NCBI GenBank assembly: GCA_028688235.1
Contig: JAQTYP010000198.1
Coordinates: 1 to 6,606 of the forward strand
Source: Methylomonas sp.
GTDB lineage: Bacteria; Pseudomonadota; Gammaproteobacteria; Methylococcales; Methylomonadaceae
Reading direction: 5' to 3'
DNA length: 6,606 nt
Shown here: one piece after another, positions 1 through 6,002 of the stretch
How the letters are laid out: the number at the start of each line of letters is the position of its first letter
How positions within the stretch are numbered: the stretch's first letter is position 1
Translations under genes and position numbers: made by a program
The notes under the pieces: model-generated
Databases searched by the model: none
The model's input: the letters and a program-made list of their open reading frames with translations, nothing else
What the model was told of the DNA's origin: nothing

Positions 1-36
1 ACGGGCACAGGACACCAATGCTTATTCGGTCTTTGC

Positions 37-90
37 TGGAAAGGCTACATAGAATAAACTTTCAACAGCAGCCTTTCCATGTTTCTTGTT
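37..90 (+). terminator. Possible rho-independent terminator (10-bp inverted repeat with T-rich tail)
   Basis: TGGAAAGGCT at 37-46 is exactly complementary to AGCCTTTCCA at 70-79, giving a 10-bp stem with a 23-nt loop. It is followed by a T-rich stretch (80-90, seven T in eleven bases) that is interrupted by G and C. The stem is strong, but the loop is long and the tail imperfect. It may end a gene lying left of the window, or be part of a structured leader. The opposite side of the stem is not T-rich, so a terminator role on the - strand is less likely. Confidence 0.4.
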
Positions 91-98
91 AACGCCAT

Positions 99-113
99 GC
101 GCCCGAAGGGCGC
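99..113 (+). repeat. Compact GC hairpin (6-bp inverted repeat, 3-nt loop)
   Basis: GCGCCC at 99-104 and GGGCGC at 108-113 form a perfect 6-bp stem closed by a GAA loop. The following bases (TTACTTT) are T-rich but broken, so this could be a second weak terminator or one arm of a folded leader upstream of the transferase gene. It matches no riboswitch consensus that I know, and its function is unassigned. Confidence 0.35.
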
Positions 114-262
114 TTACTTTGCTCAGGGCGAACGGTTAAGCCCCCTCTGTGTCCCGTTTTAAACGAGAAGCCCATGGGAACCAAACCCGAACTTAATTTC
201 GGCGGAATACTAAATCATTACGAAAGTTAGAAAGACAAACAGCCAGCCCTTATTGGATAAGA

Positions 263-1954
263 ATGGAATTATTTATAAGCTTTACGTTAGCGACCATCAT
301 TAGCGTGCTGCTGATACCTGTTTTAATCAGGTCGGCTAATTTTCTGGGGATGCTGGACGAACCGGACGAGCGCAAGGTTCACAATAAGGCGATTCCGCGC
401 TGCGGCGGTCTGGGCTTGTCGACTGCGACCTTAATCACGATATCCCTGCTCGCGCCCTTCGACGAACCCTTTAGCAGCTTGCTGATAGGCGGTTTCATCA
501 TCGTGTTGTTCGGCGTGCTGGACGACATGTTCGAGCTTAACTATAAATGGAAGTTCTTCGGCCAATTCATTGCCGTGTTATTCGTTCTGTATCAGGGCGT
601 TTATTTAAGATATTTGCCCTTTGCCGGTCTGGACGAAGCGCCCCTGTGGCTGATCTATCCATTGACGTTCGTCTTTGTCGTCGGTGTTACCAATGCGGTC
701 AATCTTTCCGACGGCCTGGACGGTTTGGCGGCCGGCATCATGTTGATGACCTTGGCCGCCATCGCTTTTTTCTCCCAGCACGTAGGCGGCAACGATTTAG
801 CCCTGATTGCATTGGCGTTGATTGGCGGCATATTGGGCTTCTTGCGCTTCAACAGCCACCCGGCCATCGTGTTCATGGGCGACACCGGCAGCCAGTTCAT
901 CGGCTTTATGGCGGCGTTTTTGTGCATCTATCTGGTCGATAATGTTTATGTCACGCTGAATCCTGCATTGCCGTTGTTGTTACTGGGCTTGCCGGTACTG
1001 GATACCCTGACGGTAATGAGTTGGCGTATTTATATCGGCAGATCGCCGTTTTCCCCGGATAAGCGCCATATACATCATCGCTTGTTGGCACTGGGTTTTA
1101 CCCATGCCGAAGCCGTTTCCTGCATTTACGCCTTACAGGCTATATTTTTACTGGCTGCATTTTTGCTGCGTTATCAAAGCGATTTCGCGGTGATAGGCGT
1201 CTATGTCTTGATATGTGTATCCATATTGGGGCTTTTTTATATAGCCCAACAGAAAGATTGGCGCCTGCGACCGGAGGTCGATACCGCCGACAGGCGTAGA
1301 AATCTTTTACGGCGCTTTAATTGGATTTACCACGCTGCACGGCGGTATATCGAATTCGCTTTGTTGGCGTATTTGTGGGCGATGATTTTGACGATGTATC
1401 GTTCCTTTTCATTGTTTTATGAAGCCGATCCTTTTTTTTTGGCAAGCCTGTTATTGGCGGCATTGCTGATTTATCTGTTCAAGGGCGGATTCTTAAATTC
1501 GCTGGTGCGCTTGTGCGTCTATATCACGGCTACGTTTTCGGGCTTTATATTAACGTCCGAACATTTGAAAAATGCTCAGGTGGACATCGGCGTCAACGGC
1601 TTTCTGGCCGTGTTGATGGTTGTCATTTTTGTCGGCATTAGAGTCACGCGTCGCAGCGTGTTTTCTCTTTCCACGCAGGATCTTTTGATCTCGCTGTTTG
1701 CCGTGGCTACGGCGCTACTATCCAATACGCCATTTCCGATCAATTTTTTGTTTAAGTTATTGAGCCTGGCCTACGCAATCGAGTATTTGTTTAATTACGA
1801 AAAAAACTACTATTTGCTGAAATTGACGGCATTGGTTTCCGGCGTCATGGTGTTTTCGGTACTCTTGAAAGATTACAATCTCGGCCCGAACGCGTTGGAA
1901 CCCTCTTCCGCATTCATGAGTTTCTCGGCCGCCCTGCCATTTGTCCAAGACTAG
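263..1954 (+). CDS. WecA/TagO-like polyprenyl-phosphate sugar-1-phosphate transferase (glycosyltransferase family 4) with long C-terminal membrane extension
   Basis: This inner-membrane enzyme should transfer a sugar-1-phosphate, most likely GlcNAc-1-phosphate from UDP-GlcNAc, to undecaprenyl phosphate, starting a lipid-linked polysaccharide such as O-antigen or exopolysaccharide. The 563-residue product shows the family motifs in order: DEPDERKVH (32-40), PRCGG (45-49), the LDD pair (D87/D88), NAVNLSDGLDG (144-154, with D150 and D153), FMGDTGS (204-210) and HIHHRLL (269-275). The HIHH loop is typical of the WecA/TagO branch rather than MraY. Hydrophobic segments run through the core. Family members such as E. 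coli WecA are about 360 residues, so residues from about 355 onward are extra: a basic linker (344-361) and then about six or seven further hydrophobic segments to about 535. The start at 263 begins immediately before the first membrane segment and has only a weak ribosome site. A run of nine T lies at 1432-1440. The sugar and the polymer cannot be read from the sequence, and no polysaccharide cluster is visible alongside. Confidence 0.92.
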   Translation: MELFISFTLATIISVLLIPVLIRSANFLGMLDEPDERKVHNKAIPRCGGLGLSTATLITISLLAPFDEPFSSLLIGGFIIVLFGVLDDMFELNYKWKFFGQFIAVLFVLYQGVYLRYLPFAGLDEAPLWLIYPLTFVFVVGVTNAVNLSDGLDGLAAGIMLMTLAAIAFFSQHVGGNDLALIALALIGGILGFLRFNSHPAIVFMGDTGSQFIGFMAAFLCIYLVDNVYVTLNPALPLLLLGLPVLDTLTVMSWRIYIGRSPFSPDKRHIHHRLLALGFTHAEAVSCIYALQAIFLLAAFLLRYQSDFAVIGVYVLICVSILGLFYIAQQKDWRLRPEVDTADRRRNLLRRFNWIYHAARRYIEFALLAYLWAMILTMYRSFSLFYEADPFFLASLLLAALLIYLFKGGFLNSLVRLCVYITATFSGFILTSEHLKNAQVDIGVNGFLAVLMVVIFVGIRVTRRSVFSLSTQDLLISLFAVATALLSNTPFPINFLFKLLSLAYAIEYLFNYEKNYYLLKLTALVSGVMVFSVLLKDYNLGPNALEPSSAFMSFSAALPFVQD

Positions 1955-2015
1955 AATGGTCAACATCGGCTAAAATCACGCCGGTATTCAACCTCGATTT
2001 AATGGATTCCGTTAC

Positions 2016-2741
2016 ATGAGCGACTCTTTCATCTCCACCAAAGCCATTCCAAACCGCGAGCGCCTGATCATGGCCCTGGACGTGCCCGACATAGACGAAG
2101 CCAAAGCCTTGGTTGAAGAATTGGGAGATGCGGTGATTTTTTATAAGGTCGGCATGGAGCTATTCATGTCTGGTGATTATTTCGGCTTCATCGAATGGCT
2201 GAAGGCGCGGAACAAAAAGGTCTTCGTCGACCTGAAGTTTTTCGACATTCCTGCCACCGTCGGCAGGGCCATCAAGGCGTTGAGCGGCAAAGGCGTGGAT
2301 CTGGCCACGATACACGGCAACGATGCCATCATGGAAGCGGCTGCCGCCGCCAAAGGCCAGCTGAAAGTGTTGGCCGTGACTGCATTGACCAGCTTGGATA
2401 GAGGGGACTTGGACGACCTTGGCTTTCAATGCGACGTCAAGGCCTTGGTATTGTCTCGGGCCAAACGCGCGTTAGCAATCGGCTGCGACGGCATCGTGTC
2501 GTCCGGCCTGGAAGTGGCGATGATACGCGAAGAACTGGGCGAGAAATTGCTGGTTGTCACGCCCGGCATTCGGCCTGTCGACAACCGTGAGGACGACGAT
2601 CAGAAGCGCGCAGTCAGCGTCGAGCAAGCCATTAAAAACGGTGCCGATTACATCGTGGTCGGCCGGCCCATACGCGATGCCGCCGACCGCAAGGCCATGG
2701 CCGAAACCATACAGGCGCAAATCGCCGCGCAATTTGTCTGA
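2016..2741 (+). CDS. pyrF: Orotidine 5'-phosphate decarboxylase
   Basis: This cytoplasmic enzyme catalyses the last step of de novo UMP synthesis, decarboxylating OMP to UMP. The 241-residue protein has the usual length for the bacterial group I enzyme and folds as a TIM barrel. Visible active-site elements are ALDVP near the N terminus (D22), FYKVG (K44), the signature DLKFFDIP with D72, K74 and D77 forming the Asp-Lys-Asp charge network together with K44, VTPGIRP near residue 190 and VVGRPI near 215, the phosphate-binding part. GGA at 2004-2006 offers a weak ribosome site nine bases before the ATG. The gene sits 61 bp after the transferase gene and is closed by a strong terminator, so it may share the transferase transcript or have its own promoter; none is obvious in the gap. 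The phrase LGDAVIFYKVG resembles, from memory, PyrF sequences common in alphaproteobacteria more than the E. coli form. Confidence 0.97.
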   Translation: MSDSFISTKAIPNRERLIMALDVPDIDEAKALVEELGDAVIFYKVGMELFMSGDYFGFIEWLKARNKKVFVDLKFFDIPATVGRAIKALSGKGVDLATIHGNDAIMEAAAAAKGQLKVLAVTALTSLDRGDLDDLGFQCDVKALVLSRAKRALAIGCDGIVSSGLEVAMIREELGEKLLVVTPGIRPVDNREDDDQKRAVSVEQAIKNGADYIVVGRPIRDAADRKAMAETIQAQIAAQFV

Positions 2742-2744
2742 ACC

Positions 2745-2773
2745 ATGCCGCCGTAACAGGCGGCGGCATTTTT
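2745..2773 (+). terminator. Rho-independent terminator after pyrF
   Basis: ATGCCGCCG at 2745-2753 pairs perfectly with CGGCGGCAT at 2761-2769, a 9-bp GC-rich stem with a 7-nt loop (TAACAGG), followed directly by a T run (2769-2773). It begins four bases after the pyrF stop. This separates pyrF from the aroK-aroB unit and is the clearest regulatory structure in the window. Confidence 0.88.
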
Positions 2774-2798
2774 AATCGCGGTAAAAACTGGGCATAAT
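2770..2798 (+). promoter_or_regulatory. Probable sigma-70 promoter for aroK-aroB-damX-like(-hemE)
   Basis: CATAAT at 2793-2798 matches five of six bases of the -10 consensus. The hexamer 17 bp upstream (TTTTAA, 2770-2775) is only a three-of-six match to the -35 box, so the call rests on the -10 and on its place just after the pyrF terminator. A transcript would begin near 2805, giving a leader of about 25 nt to the ATG at 2831. Confidence 0.5.
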
Positions 2799-2830
2799 GC
2801 CTGCTTTTGCATGCATTGGCCCCGTCATCG

Positions 2831-3376
2831 ATGAAGAAACTGGAAAATATTTATCTGATCGGCCTGATGGGTGTCGGTAAGACCACCATAGGCAAGCAGC
2901 TGGCGAAAGCGCTGCAACGGCCGTTCTACGATAGCGACAAAGTCATCGAAGACAGCATGGGCGTGGATATTCCGACCATTTTTTCTTACGAAGGCGAAGA
3001 AGGCTTCAGGCAGCGCGAGCAAGCCGTCATCAGGCAATTGGCGGCGATTCCAGGCATCGTTATGGCGACTGGCGGCGGCTCGATATTAAGACCGGAAAAT
3101 CGCGAGGTCTTGAAATCCAGTGGTTTCGTGGTGTATCTGCATTGCTCTATCGATAAGATCTTATACAGGACGCGCCACGATACTCAGCGCCCGTTGCTGC
3201 GAACGGATAATCCCCGGCTGCGCTTACAAACGCTTTTGGCCCAGCGCGAACCGCTTTATCTGGACTGCGCTGATTTCAAGATCGACTCCGGCTCCCTGCC
3301 CGGCAAAACCGTCGTCAAAACCATTTTGCAGCAATATCAGGCTGCACTAGACAACCATGAAAGTATTGCAAGTTAA
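2831..3376 (+). CDS. aroK: Shikimate kinase
   Basis: This cytoplasmic enzyme phosphorylates shikimate with ATP to shikimate 3-phosphate, step five of chorismate synthesis. From the ATG at 2831 the product has 181 residues, close to the 173 of E. coli AroK. It shows the Walker A loop GLMGVGKTT (11-19), the DSD shikimate/Mg site (34-36), GEEGFRQRE with the substrate-binding arginine R60, ATGGGS (78-83) and the lid RPLL with R119. The frame is also open from a TTG at 2807, but that would start almost at the predicted transcript end and adds eight residues the family does not need, so the ATG is preferred. Neither start has a clear ribosome site. The 3' end overlaps aroB by 20 nt. I read AroK rather than AroL from the aroB neighbour and the sequence. 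Confidence 0.96.
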   Translation: MKKLENIYLIGLMGVGKTTIGKQLAKALQRPFYDSDKVIEDSMGVDIPTIFSYEGEEGFRQREQAVIRQLAAIPGIVMATGGGSILRPENREVLKSSGFVVYLHCSIDKILYRTRHDTQRPLLRTDNPRLRLQTLLAQREPLYLDCADFKIDSGSLPGKTVVKTILQQYQAALDNHESIAS

Positions 3377-4439
3377 ATTAGACAAGGCTCGCGACTATCC
3401 CATCTACATTGGTTCCGGTTTGCTGTCGCAAACCGAATTGCTGACTCGCCACATCCATTCCAGGCAGGTCGCCATCGTCACCAACGAAACGATAGCGCCG
3501 TTATACCTGAATAAAGTACGGGACGCCCTGGTGGACTATCAGCTGGAAGCCGTGATACTGCCGGACGGCGAACAGTATAAAACCCTGCAATATCTGGAAA
3601 AAATTTTCGATCGCTTGCTGGCAAGGAAATTCAGTCGCAACGCCACCTTGATTGCCTTGGGTGGCGGCGTGATCGGCGATATGGGCGGTTTCGCGGCCGC
3701 GTGTTATCAACGCGGCATCAGCTTCATTCAGATTCCGACCACCTTATTGGCCCAGGTCGATTCGTCCGTCGGCGGCAAAACCGGCGTCAATCATGCTTTG
3801 GGCAAGAACATGATAGGGGCGTTCTTCCAGCCGCAATGCGTCATCGCCGACGCCGACGTACTCGATACCTTGGACGACAGGCAATTGTCGGCCGGCCTTG
3901 CCGAAGTCATCAAATACGGCTTGATACGCGACCCCGAGTTTTTAGCCTGGCTGGAACATAACATGCCCCGATTATTGGCGCGCGACAAACAAGCCTTGGC
4001 TTATGCGATAGAACGCTCTTGCGCAAACAAGGCGGAAGTGGTGGGCGAAGACGAATTCGAATCCGGTGTGCGCGCCACGTTGAACCTGGGCCATACTTTC
4101 GGCCATGCCATCGAAACCGGCAGCGGCTACGGCCATTATTTGCATGGCGAGGCGGTGGCGATAGGCACGTGTTTTGCGGCCGACCTGTCCCGCCGTCTGG
4201 GTTGGCTGAATGAAGCCGATGTGGCGCGCGTCGTAGCCTTGTTTAAAGCCGCACGGCTTCCAATCACGCCGCCGACGAACATGACCACCGAGCAATATGT
4301 CGATTTGATGGCGGTCGATAAGAAAAACGTCGACGGAAAAATCCGCGTGATTTTGCTCGAAGCGCTTGGCAAGGCTTCGTTGCCGACCAACGTCGATCTA
4401 TTTCAACTGCAGGCAACCTTGAACGAGTATGTTGGATAA
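3357..4439 (+). CDS. aroB: 3-dehydroquinate synthase
   Basis: This cytoplasmic NAD- and metal-dependent enzyme turns DAHP into 3-dehydroquinate, step two of the shikimate pathway. The 360-residue length fits the family (E. coli 362). Motifs appear in order: PDGEQYK (69-75), the NAD-binding GGGVIGDMGG (102-111), PTTLLAQVDSSVGGKTGVNH (127-146), GKNMIGAF (149-156), then the metal ligands E183 in LAEVIKYG, H246 in NLGHTFGH and H263 in LHGEAV. All expected catalytic elements appear intact. Its start lies inside the aroK 3' end (20-nt overlap) with no strong ribosome site, which suggests translational coupling to aroK; its last 11 nt overlap the next gene. Confidence 0.98.
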   Translation: MKVLQVKLDKARDYPIYIGSGLLSQTELLTRHIHSRQVAIVTNETIAPLYLNKVRDALVDYQLEAVILPDGEQYKTLQYLEKIFDRLLARKFSRNATLIALGGGVIGDMGGFAAACYQRGISFIQIPTTLLAQVDSSVGGKTGVNHALGKNMIGAFFQPQCVIADADVLDTLDDRQLSAGLAEVIKYGLIRDPEFLAWLEHNMPRLLARDKQALAYAIERSCANKAEVVGEDEFESGVRATLNLGHTFGHAIETGSGYGHYLHGEAVAIGTCFAADLSRRLGWLNEADVARVVALFKAARLPITPPTNMTTEQYVDLMAVDKKNVDGKIRVILLEALGKASLPTNVDLFQLQATLNEYVG

Positions 4440-5940
4440 CGACGACTTGACCTACAGCAAACTCGAGCGCACGGGCAATGCCCGCGCCAGTCGTGCGGCC
4501 GATCGTTTGCTGTTGACACAGGATCGCTCGCAGAAACTGGATTTGCTGATACATCTGTTGACCAATCTGCATCAATCGCTGATCGTATGCGGCCCCGAAG
4601 GCATAGGCAAAACCACGCTGTTATCAGCGTTGCAGACCAGCCACAAAGACACCTGGCCGATCTGCTTGTTGCAAGGCTCGGACGCGCTTAGCTTCGAAGC
4701 CGTCATTACCGCGCTGAGTCAATTTTTGCGTCTGAGCAATTCCAGCATTCAATTCGATATGACTTCGCTAAGGGCCTTCTGCGAAAAACAAAAGGTCGTG
4801 CTGCTGATAGACGATGCCGAACGCCTGGTGCCGGGCCTGATAGACGAGTTGATAGAGTTTGCCGATTCGCTATCCGGATTGCGCATGGTATTTGCGATGA
4901 ATGACGACGAATTCAGGCAGGAAGCCGGCTCGGATCGAATCCTGGATACTTGCCATTTGATCGAATTGCCGCCTTTGAGTCAGCGCCAGTGTCTGGATTA
5001 TTTACAAAATCTGTCTGCGCAACCGGGTGCGCCGTTTTCGTTTAACGCCATTACCGATAGTCTGGTCGAAGATATTTACCGACAAACGCAAGGCATACCG
5101 GGTAAATTGCTTGCGCAATTACCCAAGCTGGATCGTTACCAATCCCGGCGCTCCCGAAAAATCGGCTTGATCAGCGCTATCTTTTTGATGCTGGCCGTCG
5201 CCGGCTTCGTCGCAAAATCGTGGCTGCCTATCGCCGAAACGGAGGAAAGCCGGAAGGAGCAGGACGGCGTCACGATTCCCGCACCCGGCGAAAAATCCCT
5301 GGTGGCTACGCAAAACCAGCTTGCCGAAGCCTTACCCGAGATCGGCCCGTCTGTCGAAACCGCAAGCAGCCAGACGCCTGCCGGAGACGCGCCACCCGCG
5401 GTTCCAGTACCTCAGCCCGTTACATCGGAGCCAACGAAAACGGACGCAGCGCCTGCGGCGCTGACCGCAATCGCCCCTCATGCTCTTCCTGTGCCGGCCG
5501 AAGAACTCGCGCCTCATGCCAGGGAGCTTAAGCCGGACAAGCCCGCCCAGGATCGAACCTCACCGCCCGATCCGCATCCGGATTCACAGCCGCCCGTCGC
5601 AACCGAAGAAAAGCCCGCCAATTCCCCGGCGGAAGCCAATGCCGACGTCAACGACCTGGAGTGGATACAGGCGCAGCCGGCCGGCAACTATACGGTGCAA
5701 CTTATGGTGCTTTCGAGCCAGGCGTCGGCGCTTCGTTTCATCAAAAAATATTCAGAGTACCGCGACAACCTGAAGTACTACACGATAGAAAAAAACGGCC
5801 AGGAAAAATTCGTCTTGATTTACGGCTCATTTCTATCGTCGGTAGATGCCATGAAGCGTAAATCCACCATGCCGAATGAATTCAGCCAAGGCATGGTCAA
5901 ACAGTTCAAATACATCCATAGAGAAAGCCGCCGTCAATAA
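4429..5940 (+). CDS. damX: DamX-like membrane protein: cytoplasmic AAA-type ATPase plus periplasmic SPOR domain
   Basis: The predicted role is in cell division at the septum, by analogy with DamX. The 503-residue protein has three visible parts. Residues about 25-235 form a P-loop ATPase resembling the ExeA/GspA group, with Walker A GPEGIGKTT (55-63) and Walker B VVLLIDDAE (123-131). A basic patch RRSRK (240-244) precedes a single membrane helix (about 245-262), placing the ATPase in the cytoplasm. A Pro/Ala/Glu-rich low-complexity linker (about 270-410) then leads to a C-terminal SPOR domain (about 417-497; YTVQLMVLSS, FVLIYGSF), which in this family binds denuded glycan strands of septal peptidoglycan. 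E. coli DamX (about 428 residues) has the membrane helix and SPOR domain without, as far as I recall, this ATPase; Pseudomonas and Vibrio homologues next to aroB carry one. The gene overlaps aroB by 11 nt. The symbol is given by position and SPOR architecture, not proven orthology. Confidence 0.85.
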   Translation: MLDNDDLTYSKLERTGNARASRAADRLLLTQDRSQKLDLLIHLLTNLHQSLIVCGPEGIGKTTLLSALQTSHKDTWPICLLQGSDALSFEAVITALSQFLRLSNSSIQFDMTSLRAFCEKQKVVLLIDDAERLVPGLIDELIEFADSLSGLRMVFAMNDDEFRQEAGSDRILDTCHLIELPPLSQRQCLDYLQNLSAQPGAPFSFNAITDSLVEDIYRQTQGIPGKLLAQLPKLDRYQSRRSRKIGLISAIFLMLAVAGFVAKSWLPIAETEESRKEQDGVTIPAPGEKSLVATQNQLAEALPEIGPSVETASSQTPAGDAPPAVPVPQPVTSEPTKTDAAPAALTAIAPHALPVPAEELAPHARELKPDKPAQDRTSPPDPHPDSQPPVATEEKPANSPAEANADVNDLEWIQAQPAGNYTVQLMVLSSQASALRFIKKYSEYRDNLKYYTIEKNGQEKFVLIYGSFLSSVDAMKRKSTMPNEFSQGMVKQFKYIHRESRRQ

Positions 5941-6002
5941 CCCTTACCGCGGGAATAAGCGCCAAATGCCTCGCTTTTGCCTGCCCAGACTCAATGTAGC
6001 CA

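Larger units (their letters stand above)
1..262. other. Upstream non-coding region, possibly with the end of a preceding transcript
   Basis: No convincing gene is visible here on either strand. All three forward frames are open at the left edge but close early, at 50-52, 55-57 and 90-92, and none of the short tails is recognisable, so an upstream gene may or may not end here. The region carries a perfect 10-bp inverted repeat (37-46 with 70-79), a 6-bp hairpin (99-113) and the palindrome CCCATGGG at 171-178. The last 80 bases before the next gene are AT-richer. I could not find a convincing -35/-10 pair for the gene at 263, and only a weak purine stretch (GGATAAGA) abuts its start codon. Confidence 0.5.

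Noticed and set aside
1..57. Tail of an upstream coding region
   Set aside because: All three frames are briefly open at the edge but too short to recognise, so no coding feature is claimed.
121..145. Resemblance to a JUMPstart/ops element ahead of a polysaccharide gene
   Set aside because: Only the short GTTAAGCC stretch is similar; the key GGCGGTAG ops core is absent.
1941..1976. Promoter for pyrF using TTGTCC (1941) and TAAAAT (1971)
   Set aside because: The spacing is 24 bp, far from the usual 17, and no better -35 fits the -10-like hexamer.
3972..4575. Open frames on the - strand across the aroB/DamX-like junction (3972-4295 and 4264-4575)
   Set aside because: They lie opposite well-supported conserved genes, give no recognisable protein and are explained by codon bias of the coding strand.
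5220..5773. Arg/Ser/Pro-rich + strand frames over the linker of the DamX-like gene
   Set aside because: They are out-of-frame readings of the low-complexity Pro/Ala-rich linker; the main frame continues uninterrupted into a recognisable SPOR domain.
5957..5978. Hairpin AAGCG/CGCTT with following T bases between the DamX-like gene and hemE as a terminator
   Set aside because: The stem is only 5 bp with a 10-nt loop and the T tail is just four bases including stem positions, too weak to call.
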